A DNA stretch of 64,000 nucleotides. Origin: Euphorbia lathyris (taxonomy: Eukaryota > Streptophyta > Magnoliopsida > Malpighiales > Euphorbiaceae). The notes under the pieces were generated by a model. The model saw nothing but the letters and a program-made list of their open reading frames with translations, made no database searches and had not been told where the DNA came from. Within the stretch, counting starts at the first letter, position 1. The number at the start of each line of letters is the position of its first letter. Location: positions 51,213,001 to 51,277,000 of the forward strand of contig NC_088916.1 in assembly GCF_963576675.1 (NCBI RefSeq), written 5' to 3'. A program made the translations under genes and the position numbers. This document shows, in pieces, positions 1 to 12,000 of this stretch.

Positions 1-444
1 CTTAGACAATTTATTATCTCGGTAGAGTTTTAATTTGGTTAAGGAAGCAATCTAAACCAGTTAGGAGGATTGTTGCGTTCAAAGCCTAAAAATTAGAGGT
101 TCCGTCATTTATTTCATCTTTATAATTTATACAAAGTTTAAAGTTGTTTTCTTTGCTTAATGAAAACGAATACATTTGTTTACTTTTCTAAAAAGTACTA
201 AACGTTCCTGTCTTGCAAATTCACTCCTAAATCAGAAATATTTTCTAACATCTTCATACTCTAATCTAATTCTTATTCTAGCAATTTCAAAACCAAATCC
301 GATTTAACGATTTACCTTATTATAAATCTTAAAAGTATATTTAACCAATTCAAAATAAGTTTTTGTTAAAAAAACGTTCACTGTGGGATCGATATCTTTT
401 ATTACTACAAGCGTATACCGTGCACTTGCGGAAATCGCTCAACA
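1..444 (+). repeat. LARD 5' LTR, 3' portion only
   Basis: Matches 7451-7890 base for base apart from a few differences. Because the LTR on the right is 1533 bp, this is only the last 444 bases (R/U5 side). It ends in CA at 444 and is followed six bases later by the primer binding site. Confidence 0.88.
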
Positions 445-450
445 AGTTTT

Positions 451-468
451 TGGCGCCGTTGCCGGGGA
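451..468 (+). other. Primer binding site, tRNA-Asp type
   Basis: TGGCGCCGTTGCCGGGGA is the complement of the 3' end of plant tRNA-Asp, the primer used by many Athila and related Ty3 elements. It starts six bases after the LTR end. The same 18-mer occurs on the minus strand at 26526-26543 in the gag-only element. Confidence 0.88.
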
Positions 469-1458
469 ACGCCAAATTTTTAACAAAAATTTATGTTTTT
501 CGTGTTATTTCGAACCTTGGTTTATAATTTATTTATTTATGTATTTATTTATTTTTATAGTTTTTATTTTGAGGATGGTCGCTAGGACTAAATCCTCGTT
601 TTATTTAACGTTTGCATTTAAATGTTTGCAGATAAAAAAAATCCAAGTTTTTTCAAAGATAGACTGGAGATTTGATCATCAATATAAATGCACAGAAGGA
701 GTCTACATAAAAGAAATTCGGCTTGCAGATACATCAGAAGGGAAAGCAAATTTTTGAAACAGGATGTCAGACGTGGCAGATGATTTTTCCAAAAAATTTA
801 CCCCTTCCCAAACACATTTACCTCTTTTCTAAACACTTAGTCCTTCACCAAAATATCATCTCTCTTTGTTAAGAAATTTATTCAATTCCTACACTAAACC
901 CAAATAACTTCCCTTTTTATCATTTCCTTACAAACACCTACATTTATCTCTCTAAGAAATAGCCAATCAAAGAAAGATATATCAGAAGTATGATGAAATT
1001 ACCTTATCCGTCAGGAAGGAGTTGTGTGCTTTTAATATAGTTTTGAAAGTTTCGGTTCATTGGCGTAGTTTTTTGTTCGAGGCCTGAACCAGAAGTTCGG
1101 ACATTCAACCGAAATTACTAGATCCTTAAATTGAGAAAACGATAAAAAAGAAATCGCTTAAAAAAATGCCAAAAAAAAGGAGAAAAGAAAAAGAGAAAAA
1201 AAAATATAATAATAATTTCAAAGTTTGGGATACACTTCTACTTTTTTTGATTCCAAGTTGAAATTATTTCCACGTAAGTTAAAATGAACAAGACTATATT
1301 TAGTTGATAATTTTTTTTTAGTACGAAGACGCTCCAATTCGAGAAAATTGAATTTGTGGACGTATTCAATAAAAATTAATTACTTAGTTTTCAAACATTT
1401 TGTTGTTTATCTTTAGTCTTGTTTGTTGTTTTATTTTCATCTTTACTTGTTTTAAATT
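469..1458. other. LARD internal region, non-coding leader
   Basis: AT-rich sequence with short homopolymer runs. One reading frame crosses the LTR/PBS boundary (383-757) but it is low-complexity, overlaps structural sites and resembles no protein. I see no gene in this stretch. Confidence 0.6.
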
Positions 1459-1466
1459 TAATTTAC

Positions 1467-1650
1467 ACAGTAGTGTTCACATGGGCCCTAATGACCATGG
1501 TGAATTTGGTCATTCACCGTTAGATGTAGGCTGATTAAATCTAAGCCTTAGGATGCTTTGAATCTCCACTTTAGGATTTTAATCAGCCTACATCTAACGG
1601 TGAATGGCCAAATTCACCGTGGTCATCAGGGTCCATGTGAACACTACTGT
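1467..1650. mobile_element. MITE with 8-bp target duplication (hAT type)
   Basis: A 184-bp foldback: the first ~75 bases, beginning ACAGTAGTGTTCACATGG, are the reverse complement of the last ~75, ending CCATGTGAACACTACTGT. The flanks are perfect 8-bp direct repeats, TAATTTAC at 1459-1466 and 1651-1658. An 8-bp duplication is characteristic of hAT-superfamily transposases. It has no coding capacity and must have been moved in trans. The near-perfect arms suggest a fairly young insertion, or one carried along in a young LARD family. Confidence 0.88.
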
Positions 1651-1784
1651 TAATTTACATTTGTTTATGATTTTTAGTTTTTAGTTTTTTTGATATGAGT
1701 ATGTCGAGTTTAAAATCAATAAAAATTTATTTAAGTCATGTTTTAATTAGTTTTAAGAAATTAATGTGATTTGAAAAAAAATTC

Positions 1785-2260
1785 AGAAATCTCAGTTGAG
1801 ATTTCCGGATTCTCAGTTGAGAATCAGCAATCTCAGTGTGTCCAAGCAAAAGGAAGAAAAAAATATATTTCTGAACTTACTGAAAATGTGAATTCTCAGT
1901 TGAGAATTCAGGATTTCAAAATTTCAAGGGAAAGGAAGAGAAAAAAAAAATTCTGAACATACCGAGAACCGAAATTCTCGGTAACTTCAGCGAAACCAAA
2001 AAAAAAAATTTGTCGCGATCGAGAAACGTCATTCACGGTCGCGATACGGGCATATACCAGACCTGTATCTCTTCTTTCTTCTTCAGTTCATGCACCATTT
2101 CTGAAAATTTTGAAAAATTAAGCTTCTTCATATTCAAATGGTGTGAATTTACACCTTTTTAATCACAACAGACACATTGATTTGTCGTGGGTTAATTATA
2201 AATAATTAGAGAGGATCAGAAAGTTACAGACACATTTCTTTTCATCTCTATAAGACCATT
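1785..2260 (+). repeat. Internal palindrome cluster followed by TATA-like site
   Basis: Several short inverted repeats built on a TTCTCRGT core: a near-palindrome GAATTCTCAGTTGAGAATTC at 1890-1909, a smaller copy near 1810-1825, an ACCGAGAA...TTCTCGGT hairpin at about 1961-1982, and a CGCGA...TCGCG hairpin at about 2016-2045. A TATA-like CTATAAGACC follows at about 2250. The same TTCTCGGTAASTKCAG wording recurs at 4733-4790 and in the LTR at 6621-6790. Function is unknown; it could be an internal promoter module or an old LTR fragment. Confidence 0.55.
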
Positions 2261-2326
2261 CTGATTTCTTCTCAATTATTCAAACCTTTCAAAAAGTTAC
2301 AGAAACTTGTTCTTCCTTTAAAAACC

Positions 2327-2425
2327 ATGACTTCCAAGCATAAATCTTTAAAGAAGATTATTGTTGCACGCAACCAGCGTACTGATTTATCAGAATGCTA
2401 CGGTGCACCGTTTTCCATATACAAA
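2327..2425 (+). pseudogene. Possible small ORF interrupted by hAT-like insertion
   Basis: An ATG at 2327, about 70 bases after a TATA-like site, opens 33 codons of lysine/arginine-rich sequence (MTSKHKSLKK at the start) up to the exact point where the hAT-like element inserted. Past the right target duplication (3694-3701) the frame stays open for a few dozen codons but becomes hydrophobic and low-complexity. No family is recognised. It may be chance; the only supports are its position after the TATA-like motif and the placement of the insertion. Confidence 0.2.
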
Positions 2426-3693
2426 CAGTGGCGAATCCAGGATTTGAGGGAGGGGGGGCAAACCTCTACGTAAAAAAAAATTTTAGACTAATGTTTGTAG
2501 CCAAGAGCAAAAATACCCTTAACATTTTGGGTTAGGAGCAATTTTACCCCTAACGTCTAAAATAATGCAATTTTACCCCTAATGTTTGTAGCCAAGAGCA
2601 ATTTTACCCCTAACTATCAATCAAATTACTCCATGAATAAACATTTTATCAATTTGATTAAACTTATAAAAAAACACAGCAACAATAGTTTAGTGGCTAA
2701 CATGAATGTTAAATCAGTTTAATGGTTAACAATAGTTTCTAACATGAATGTCAAATCAGTTTGTGTGGGTTTGAACATTAATTTTGTGTTGAATATCAGA
2801 GGAATTTCTGTAAAGAGCAAGATGACAACAATTGAAGTCCTGTCAACAGTAACTTTACTAACACTACTTGCATGACATCAAGAAATTGAAAGTAGAAGTT
2901 AGTCTTAATAAAATTTAGTATTCGAAACATATGTCTGATGATAAAAGCACTTCATTGCATAACTCACCTAAACTCATGGAAATGTGGTTATAAGCAACTT
3001 GAACCAATATCCTCTTTTAATTTGTTGTTTTTTCTTCTTCATGGTTTGCTATTTGTTTCATTCATTTCTCCAACTAACTAATTTCTAGACAGGCCTTTTT
3101 TTTTTTTGCCAGTTCTTTGCTCTAAATTCTAATGAACACCCAGGTCTTTTAACATTAACCAGGCGCCTCAAATTCAAATCACGTGGTCTACATGTTCGAA
3201 CTTAGTTACCAACATAAATATCCAAAATACAGACATTGTTCCTAATTCTATAAACATATCATGTTCCCGATCCAAGACAAAACACTATAACAAGAAAAAT
3301 CACAAGGATAAATGAAATTTTGTACCAATTATCAGGTTAGTTTAACTTGAAGTTCATATCAATCATGTTCTAGAAGTTCATGTCAAAAATTAACCTAAAA
3401 TTAAAATTGAAGGACAAAAAGTTAAACTAACCTGAAATGTGTGGCCGGCCAGAGGAGGAGAGGCGTCGTCGACTCGTTTGCTGGAGGAGGAGAGGAGGGG
3501 CGTCACACGTTTGCGTTGTATGTTCTGTCTCGAGCGAGAGAAGCACAAATCCGTCCCTCCCTGCCTCTGCTGTTCTTCTGGTTTCTAAATTAAAAAGCTT
3601 AAACCAAAACAACGTCATTTTGGGGAAATTTTTTTTTCCCCCAGGATGAAGGGGGGGCAAATGCCCCCTTTGACCCCCCTAAATCCGCCCCTG
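2426..3693. mobile_element. Non-autonomous hAT-like DNA transposon
   Basis: A 1268-bp insertion bounded by imperfect terminal inverted repeats, CAGTGGCGAATCCAGGATTT on the left and CAGGGGCGGATTTAGG read inward from the right, and by perfect 8-bp direct repeats TATACAAA at 2418-2425 and 3694-3701. The CAG-GGCGGA terminus and 8-bp duplication fit the hAT superfamily. There is no transposase frame; the short overlapping frames at 3427-3660 lie in a GC-richer subterminal stretch and look accidental. Subterminal G and C runs (GGGAGGGGGG, CCCCCCTAAATCC) extend the inverted ends. Degenerate AGCAATTTTACCCCTAA repeats occur near 2535-2615. Confidence 0.85.
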
Positions 3694-3701
3694 TATACAA
3701 A

Positions 3702-4732
3702 CATGATGAAGAACGAAGATATTTGTTGTTTGTATATATGTTTGTTTTTGTGTTTGTTCTTTCTGTAACTTGTATATATGTTTTCTAATTTTAATAAAAC
3801 TATGAAGTTTGATTCTTTAATTCTTTTTGCTTAATATGTGTTAATCATACAAGTTATACGAATACATCTGAATCTCAGTTTAAATGAAATAGTTTAACTT
3901 TTAACATGAATATGTATATGATGTTAAAATGAATCTGTATATCATTACCTTAATCTGTATAAGTTTCAATGTTTCAGATTTCATATGAATAAATGATTAA
4001 AAATTTGATTTGTTTAATTTTCATTTGTTTATTTTTTTTATATAGATTTGTTTTTAATTTTTCTTGTATATATGTTCTTGTTCATTTATGTAAACATGGG
4101 TTATGCAATAAACCTTTATTTCATTTTTTAAATCTTAATATCCTGGTTTATGTCCGTTAAAATTTATAAACTATTAGCAAATGAATCTGTTCATACATAT
4201 ATCTTAAATGCTAATAAGTTGTAATCCTTATTAACTATTCCACATGATAATAATTTTCATTTTCATGCAATTATTGAGTTTAATTTTAATTATGAAATTA
4301 TGAACTTATATCGTGTTGATTATTAAATATATAAGTATGAACTTGTTATAATGAAACATACAATTTTTCATATGAATCTGTATCAGATAGAATACAGTTA
4401 ATGTTTCATTATTCGACTGCTGATTTAATTCGAACAAGGTTCATGTTTAAGTTTTAAGCATGAATAAATACCTACATAAACTTACATTCATTATCGATTA
4501 GAAGATTAATTTACCTTATGTGAATTAATAAAAATTGATTCTACATTAACTCTAATTAGGCATTTAATGTTTCATTACTCCAATTTACTAAGGATAAATC
4601 TTTGGTTTACCTTGTATTTAATGTTTTAATTTGTGTTTTTAAGTTTCAGGTATACATTTACTTAATTACAGGACATATTTACCCAGAAAATTTCACAAAC
4701 GGAGTTCTTACGCATATTTTGTCGCTGCCAGG
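3702..4732. other. LARD internal region, AT-rich, no gene seen
   Basis: About 1 kb of strongly AT-rich sequence with recurring ATATATGTTT, GAATCTGTAT and TTAATGTTTCATTA wording and stops in all frames. I see nothing coding in it. Confidence 0.6.
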
Positions 4733-4925
4733 TGCAGATTCTCGACCGAGAATTAATTATTCTCGGTAAGTTCAGCGAAAACGTGAAGTTTTCAGAGAGA
4801 TTTTCTCTCTGAAAATAGCATGTCGTGACCTGTAGGGGGGTTTGAGTCCGATTTTTGACAAAACTTAAGTTTTTCCTATTCCTCCCCTAACTCCTAAACA
4901 CCTAAATTCATATCTATATATACCT
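4733..4925 (+). repeat. Second internal TTCTCGGT palindrome cluster with TATA-like site
   Basis: CTCGACCGAGAATTAATTATTCTCGGTAAG-type sequence at about 4740-4772 forms a hairpin with GACCGAGAAT and ATTCTCGGT arms. It is followed by a second hairpin, TTTTCAGAGAG...CTCTCTGAAAA, around 4787-4815. A TATA-like CTATATATACC lies at about 4914-4924. The arrangement matches that in the LTR (hairpins, then a TATA box 100-300 bp later), but the surrounding sequence is not obviously an LTR copy. Confidence 0.5.
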
Positions 4926-5569
4926 ATCCCTTATACAAACCTTACATTACCTCCTATTTTTTCCAATTACACAATCCAAACTCTTCCCAGTACAAATAAT
5001 TCCACACCATATCACCTTTACTTTTACCAAATTTTTACCTATTCACCATACCAAATTTCCAAACCATACTTCTTCTCCATACACAAACTCAATAACCTAC
5101 TCCTCTATTTTTATATCTCGCCTAAACGTAAGACGGTTACTCATCAGATTTCCTCTATCTCCATTCAGCATTATTTCTGATAGGGTCGGGCAAGCGGTAC
5201 AAGCACTATTATGGACATCGTGCCTAGTGAAACAGACATTATTATATTGGTTACTTTTTCCTACTCTAAAAAGAATGAGAGGGTTACATTTAGGGATTTA
5301 GATTAAATTTACGAAGTTGGGGATGACGAGATGAGTATTTTGTTTGGATATCATACAAAACTAATTTATTGTTAAGCCATCAATTTTCCTACCAATCCGG
5401 TTTGGACATACTTTGCCTAGTTTGGATGGATTTAATCCCAAGAATGCTACTCGCATGCTCATTCAAGATCGTTGGTTTTAGTGGTAGATAGTTTTGGCTT
5501 ACCTTTTGACAATTGAGTCCATGTTTCCATTTTCAAAAAATACGCACGTTAATATGGGTACTTTGATAA

Positions 5570-5990
5570 TTCAATTTACAATTTACAATTTTATAATTCA
5601 TATTAATTAATCAATTAGTTGAATTCTTAACTTTTAGCCACGATTGACTTAAAATTAATTAAAATTCAACTAATTTTTCCCAAGTTACAATTTCAATTTT
5701 ATAATTCATATAAATTAATCAATTAGTTGAATTCTTAACTTTTGGCTACGATTGAGACCAACCTTATCACAATCGAGGTATGAAAGGAAAGAAAATTAAG
5801 TACCGTTTACTTTTGGCCACGGTTGCGACCACCCTTATCACAATCGAGGTATGAAAGGAACGTTTAATAATAATAATAAGCGTGTTTAAGTTTAAAGTAA
5901 CGATTGCGTCCACCCATGACATGGTCGGTACCTCTTAAGCAAACACTAAGCAATAACATACGTATAAGGTTACGATAAAGACCACCCTTA
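5570..5990. repeat. Diverged tandem repeats in LARD 3' region
   Basis: A segment containing ATAATTCATATWAATTAATC and TTGAATTCTTAACTTTTRGC occurs twice, about 110 bp apart (near 5590 and 5700). It is followed by a second repeat with the wording CCTTATCACAATCGAGGTATGAAAGGA, twice about 71 bp apart (near 5762 and 5833) with degenerate relatives up to about 5990. Tandem repeats before the 3' LTR are common in plant Ty3 elements. Confidence 0.6.
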
Positions 5991-6339
5991 TCTCGGGCGT
6001 AACCAAGCAAATAAATTAATCCTAAGTACTTATTCATTTTTTTTGAGTTTAGGTTTGGGAAAGGAAATTTTGTGCTTTGAAATGCGTTGAGACGAAAGAC
6101 TCAATAACATGCGTGCTTATATCGTCCCGAATACTTCAAATCAAAATTGAAAATACAAGACGAATGATATATCGTATTTATACTAAGATAGTTTGATATT
6201 TTGCGTATAAATTTGCCATGCGAAGTTAGTTTTTTCGGCTTAACTAATTTAAAAGGTAATACAGAGATATATGTTTTATTTTTATAAACGAGATTAGTTA
6301 AAGAATAAATTCAGTGAAATTTTTCTCGGGACTAGCAAA

Positions 6340-6357
6340 AGATTAAGTGTGGAGATT
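6340..6357 (+). other. Polypurine tract of LARD
   Basis: AAGATTAAGTGTGGAGAT directly precedes the TGTTAAG start of the 3' LTR. GTGTGGAG-type tracts at this position are typical of Athila-like elements. Confidence 0.65.
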
Positions 6358-7890
6358 TGTTAAGCCCAAAATATACCTAATATATCATTTATAATTACAT
6401 CAATATTGCTACGAATTCATGCTATTTATACCTGTTTAGAATGCTTTTACTCTCGAATATGTTTCTTTCTTACAAGGTACATAAATATTTGGTAAAATCC
6501 AAATAGGAACGAAAAGAGCTCAAAAACTGAATAAAAACCCTACAAAAGGAGTTAAAAATGACGAAGATCAAATTACACCAAAACGAGGACAAAGACGAGG
6601 TCAGAAACAAAAGAAATGTCAAATTCTCGGTTGAGGAAACAAATTATCGATAGAGAATTTAATGAAAGCCGCGACCGAGAATCCACAATTCTCGGTCACG
6701 ACACGCGTTCTTCAGAAATTCCTTCCATTTGTTCGAAGACCAAATAATTGCTCCCTCATTCACGGACGAGAATTGCCATTCTCGGTAAGTGCAGAAATTC
6801 TGCCAAGCACAACATACACATGTTTAAATTCCAACAAACGCGTTCGTTCAGGTGGATAAAAGCGTCTCTTCGTAGCGGACACGATCCTTCACAACGGACA
6901 CGACACTTCAATCACGACTCTTCAACATCTATAAATAAAGTATTGATTTGAGAGTTGAATATATAATGAGAGAGTTAGATTTTAAGATTAGTGCAAGAGT
7001 TATGCATAAACTCTGACTCGGAAATGAGTCAGAGATTAGAAGTTCGATTCTGTAAAAAGCAATATGATGTACACAATTTGCTTATCAAATAATAGCAAAC
7101 ACAGTAGCGTTTAGATTTGTTCATATTTAGTTTACATTTTGGTAGAGGCTGACCGCATCCCTATTACGAAGTTACAACGAGAAGATTGAGTAGAGAATCC
7201 GCTCTGAGTCTGACAAACTCTAACGAAACCCAAGGAAAGGATTGACAACCCGTTCACTTGCAAGTCGTCGAATGTTTTCATGCTCCTTGTTCTCTGTAAA
7301 CTTGTATCAATTTATATTTCATCTAATAAAGTCCGTTCTATTCGATAGATTTTTATGCAGCACTTTGGTAAAGAATCCGAGGTGGACTGCTGGTGTTTTC
7401 ATTAAAACGTAGTTTAATTCAAAATCTTTACAAGGAAACTTTGTTGAACACTTAGACAATTTATTATCTCGGTAGAGTTTTAATTTGGTTAAGGAAGCAA
7501 TCTAAACCAGTTAGGAGGATTGTTGCGTTCAAAGCCTAAAAATTAGAGGTTCCGTCATTTATTTCATCTTTATAATTTATACAAAGTTTAAAGTTGTTTT
7601 CTTTGCTTAATGAAAACGAATACATTTGTTTACTTTTCTAAAAAGTACTAAACGTTCCTGTCTTGCAAATTCACTCCTAAATCAGAAATATTTCTAACAT
7701 CTTCATACTCTAATCTAATTCTTATTCTAGCAATTTCAAAACCAAATCCGATTTAATGATTTACCTTATTATAAATCTTAAAAGTATATTTAACCAATTC
7801 AAAATAAGTTTTTGTTAAAAACGTTCCCTGTGGGATCGATATCTTTTATTACTACAAGCGTATACCGTGCACTTGCGGAATCGCTCAACA
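6358..7890 (+). repeat. LARD 3' LTR, complete (1533 bp)
   Basis: It starts TGTTAAGCCC after the polypurine tract and ends GCTCAACA, giving TGTT...AACA termini. The last 440 bases duplicate the left edge of the window. A cluster of palindromes (6621-6786) is followed by a TATA box CTATAAATAAAG at 6929-6940, so U3 runs from 6358 to shortly after 6940. The base run after it, ATCTC (7891-7895), is the presumed right target duplication. Confidence 0.85.
6621..6940 (+). promoter_or_regulatory. LARD U3: palindrome array and TATA box
   Basis: Three inverted-repeat units share the core ATTCTCGGT: AATTCTC...GAGAATT at 6621-6660; a perfect 10-bp stem GACCGAGAAT/ATTCTCGGTC with a 5-base loop at about 6673-6697; and GACGAGAAT/ATTCTCGGT at 6765-6786. 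The TATA box CTATAAATAAAG is at 6929-6940. I infer this to be the transcription control region of the element. Confidence 0.65.
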
Positions 7891-7900
7891 ATCTCCGTTT

Positions 7901-9090
7901 ATGGCATCGGAACCATCAACGGTGACTTCCATATATTTATTTGACAAGAATGATGGCGGGTTATTTCTGCGGGCTCGTCAACACATTCCTGCACGTTCAA
8001 CCGAGAAGCCGCAACACCCACCACTGTTTCCTCCACCAGGTAACTTCTCTCAACCCCCTGTCCGCCCCGAATTTGGACCTCCCCCGTCTTACCACAGTTC
8101 CCAGCTACCGTCCACCTTCTACCCTCATACCTCTGATTCTTTTTTGTCCAACCCACCCCAAACTCATGCCTTCAATCAATATCATGAGCAAATTGCTCCA
8201 TCCCACTTCATTGGATATTCAAATACTAATAACAATACTGCTGCTCAAACTCGTTCCCACCCCACTCATACCCAAAAACACATCAAATTAACCCCTAATA
8301 ACTACAAAGCATGGAGAATGGCCATTGTGTCTACTCTAAAATTTCACCATTACTTTGATCACATCACAAGCAATGTCCCACCACCACCCAAATTCCTATC
8401 TCGGGGATGCTTTATGTCTGACACTAATAATACTTTCATTAATCCTGCATACGTTTCTTGGGATGAATTAGAAAATGCTGTGATGTCTTTATTACTTCAT
8501 TCTATCACTGAAGAGGTTTACTCTATCATTACCTGCTTTTACTATTCACATGATATCTAGATTGCTCTTGAAAAAGCGTATGGAATAATTAGTGATAGTA
8601 CACAGTTTCAGTTAGGCATTGAACTATATGCGTTTGAACAGAATGATTTACCCATTGGTGAATATATGCAAAAACTTAAGACTATTCTGGATGATTTGGC
8701 TGTGTCTGGCAACCCATATCCCATGCATCTGCTACATGCGCTACTTTACAAAAATGTGAGTGAAGTATTTAAATCCAGTATTCAAAACCTCATAACTCAG
8801 AAAGGGCTTCACATAGATTACTATGAACTATTTGAGAACCTTGAAGAATGTTGAAGGGATGGTAAAGTCCACTAAAAAATCCAACTTCATGGTCCCTGCG
8901 CAACAACAGAGTTCGCATGAAGCGAATGTGTCCACAATCTCTCCTCCATCTGGTGCAAAAACAAAAACAAAAAAGCGGAGAGGTGGAAAATGCTTTAATT
9001 GTGGTGACCTAGATCATTGGGCAGATAAATGCAAAAGGCCTAAGGGGTTTGCAACACAGAATTCTCGATCTGGTGCTCAAGCACATGTCA
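7901..9090 (+). pseudogene. gag: Copia-1 gag (nucleocapsid), broken
   Basis: Capsid/nucleocapsid protein that would package element RNA. An ATG at 7901 opens a proline-rich N-terminal region of roughly 120 residues, followed by the copia-type motif LTPNNYKAWRMAI that starts the UBN2/Retrotran_gag domain. A TAG at 8558 interrupts the frame, which then continues in register (ALEKAYG... KLKTILDDLAVSG) to about 8850, where a frameshift moves to a second frame. That frame carries a perfect CCHC knuckle, CFNCGDLDHWADKC, at about 8990-9031. The proline-rich N-terminus is longer than usual for copia gags. The ATG lies only ten bases from the LARD end, so the true start could lie further upstream in DNA outside the window. 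Confidence 0.8.
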
Positions 9091-12000
9091 CATGGTATGA
9101 CCCCACGGATCCGTTCAGTGGTCCGCCTCAACCATGGTATCCAGACACGGGAGCCATAAATCACATGACGGCTAATTCAAATCAATTGCAGCACATGCAT
9201 CCATATCCTGGAAACGATACAGTTCATTTTGGCAATGGACAAGGTTTGAAAATCTCTCATCTTGGGCAAACTCATGTCAATGATTTAAAAATTTCTGATG
9301 TATTGCTAGTACCCAAGCTTACAAAATCTCTACTTTCTGTTCAGAAATTCACTCGTGATAATGACTGTTTCTTTGAATTTTGGCCTAACCATTTTCTTGT
9401 GAAGGATCAAATTTCTGGGGAAATCCTGTTACGCAGTCCGAGTAAGGATGTGCTCTATGTGCTTCCACCCAATCTGAAAGAGGCGCTAGTAGGAGAGAAG
9501 GTGTCCTTTGAACGGTGGCATGCACGCCTTGGTCACTGTCAGAATCAGACAGTTAGCAGAATCTTGAAAGACAACAATCTATCATCATCAGCACCAGTTA
9601 GTGGTTGCTCCTTTTGACCTTTGGGAAAATTAACTCAATCTCCTTTATCTTCAATAATTCGTTCTAGTACTGCTAGATTTGAAAGTTTACATTTAGATGT
9701 TTGGGGCCCTGCTCTTGTTCTTTCTTTTAATGGACATCGTTATTTTTTATTATAATTGATGAATTTACTCGTTTTAGTTGGGTATTCTGTTTGAAAAATA
9801 AGAGTGAAGTTGCTTTAACTTTTCAAAACTTTCTTGCAATGATTCGAAACCAATTCAATGCAGAAGTCAAAAATTTCTACTCTGATCTTGGGGGTGAATT
9901 TCAAAAATTACAACCCTTTCTTCAAGCAAATGGAATTGTACACAAAATTGCATGTCCTCACACACATGCCCAGAATGGAATAGCTGAACGAAAAATTAGA
10001 CATGTGGTGGATACATGCCTAACAATGCTTGCCAATGCATCTTTACCCTTGCATTTTTGGAACTATGCCATAATTCACAATGTACGCATGATCAACATTC
10101 TTCCTACTAAAACACTTCGCAATCGCTCTCCTTATTTCTTGGTTCATCGAGAGCGACCTAATTACTCATCTTTGCGTGTTTTTGGTAGTGGCATTTATCC
10201 GTTACTGCGTCCGTACAACAAAAACAAATTTGATTTTCGTTCAAAATTATGTGTATATCTAGGACCCTCCTCCAATCATTCGGGAGATATATGTCTTAAT
10301 TTCTCAACAAATCGGATATACATTTGCAAGTTTGTGAAACATGATGAAGGAGTTTTTCCGGCAACTCAAGCGACGTCTGTTCCTCTCTCCTCTAGCGCAA
10401 GGGTGGAAGAAAAAACACATGAACTACCGTCTCTACTTGGACCATATCCAGGTAATACTCAAAATTCCATTACTCTTTCTCATGTATCTTCATCCCCATC
10501 CTCTACACCACCTATAGTAGCTACAATTCTAAACAATGAAACAGCTCCTGCCCAAAAGCGGGCGGGTGTGTCTGCTGTTCCGATTTTGGACGGCATTGAT
10601 GGCGATGCACTTGCGCAATCTCCCTCGCTGGTGTCTGCGACATGCGTAGTGTCTGTGATTCTCCCTTCTGGTGAGCAAATGCCTTGCGCTCCTGATGAAA
10701 CCGCAACAGTTGCGACGGAACAGGGGGCAATTCCACGAGACGCGTCGAACGGCACCGCTCCATCTATTTTTGTGCGCGATGAATTTGCTGCTGCTGCGGT
10801 TGATCCTACGCACGATAACTCAGCAGCAGGACGAGTAGCTGCTTCAACAACGGAGGCAACAGTCTTGTCAAATCCAATCATCATAGCACCTATGATCTGG
10901 TTTCCTCCTACATCATCGAACACAGTAGCAGCTGCTCCTGCGGGTGTCAATGCCGCTCCCCTCATTCCCCTTCGCAGGACACAGTACGACGCCACGCAAT
11001 GCAATTACGTCAATCCACGCTGAACTCTCGGGGTAAATTTGAAGCATTGCTAGTATCTCATGACAATGGGATAATCGACCCAACATGCTTCAGCAAGGCT
11101 CACAAATTACCTGAGTGGCAGCAAGCCATGTCAGATGAAATTAAAGCACTTCTTGACAACGGTACTTGGAAGCTTGTTCTCTGCCCTAACGGGCGACATG
11201 TCATAACCTCGCGGTGGTTGTTTCGCACGAAACGGAAATCTGATGGCTCGATAGAACGACGTAAAGCTCGTCTTGTGGCACGGGGATTCACTCAAAAATC
11301 AGGCATTGATTACAAGGAGACGTTTAGCCCTGTAGTGAAAGCTACAACAATTCGCACTGTTTTGGCAATTGCTGTTGCAAACCGATGGTTCATTAACAAA
11401 CTTGATGTCTCTAATGCGTTTCTCCATGGAAACCTCCCTGAAAAAATCTACATGGAGCAACCACAAGGATTTCGGGATCCGGACAATATTGATCTTGTGT
11501 GTCTACTTCAAAAGAGTCTTTATGGGTTAAAACAGGCTCCGTGTGAATGGTTCACACGACTACGAAACTTCCTAGTCTCACTTGGCTTCTGCATGTCTCT
11601 AGCGGATAACTCTCTATTTGTTCACAAAAATGGTATGATTCAGACATACATTTTGTGTTATGTGGATGACATTCTCATCACAGGTAACTCACCAGTACAC
11701 ATTGTCAATACCATTGCATCTATTGAAGCAGAATTTCCTATACGAAACCTTGGGCGAGCAGAATACTTTCTGGGCATAGAAATTCAATACTAAAATGATG
11801 GCATTCATCTGTGTCAAGCAAAGTATGCTGCTGACATACTTGACAGAGTCAACATGAGCGATGCCAAACCAATTCTAACACCCATGGCCACCACACCGAC
11901 ACTCTCCAAAAGTCTTGGAACTCTCCTTCCATCGGGAGACGAATACAGAAGCATAGTTGGTGCACTTCAATATCTTCTGCTAACAAGACCAGATATTGCC

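Larger units (their letters stand above)
1..7890 (+). mobile_element. Non-coding Athila-like LTR retrotransposon (LARD), left end outside window
   Basis: Bases 1-444 are repeated almost perfectly at 7451-7890, and both copies end in GCTCAACA. The left copy is followed by a tRNA-Asp-type primer binding site and the right copy is preceded by a purine tract. This is the layout of an LTR retrotransposon read on the plus strand, with about 1.09 kb of its left LTR outside the window. The internal part (445-6357) has no gag, protease, RT or integrase reading frame, so the element would depend on proteins supplied by a relative. PBS type and LTR ends (TGTTAAG...CTCAACA) point to the Athila group, by inference. 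In the 444 shared LTR bases I see about two substitutions and three short indels, suggesting recent insertion. It lies in Copia-1; the base run after the right LTR is ATCTC, but its partner on the left cannot be checked. Two DNA transposons sit inside it. Confidence 0.85.

Noticed and set aside
383..757. 124-codon frame spanning the LARD LTR end and PBS
   Set aside because: Crosses structural sites, low-complexity hydrophobic run, no family resemblance.
3427..3660. Overlapping frames on both strands in the hAT-like element
   Set aside because: Mirror-image frames in a GC-rich subterminal region; no transposase motif.
10480..11004. 174-codon minus-strand frame in Copia-1
   Set aside because: Shadow of the GC-rich integrase-RT linker on the plus strand.
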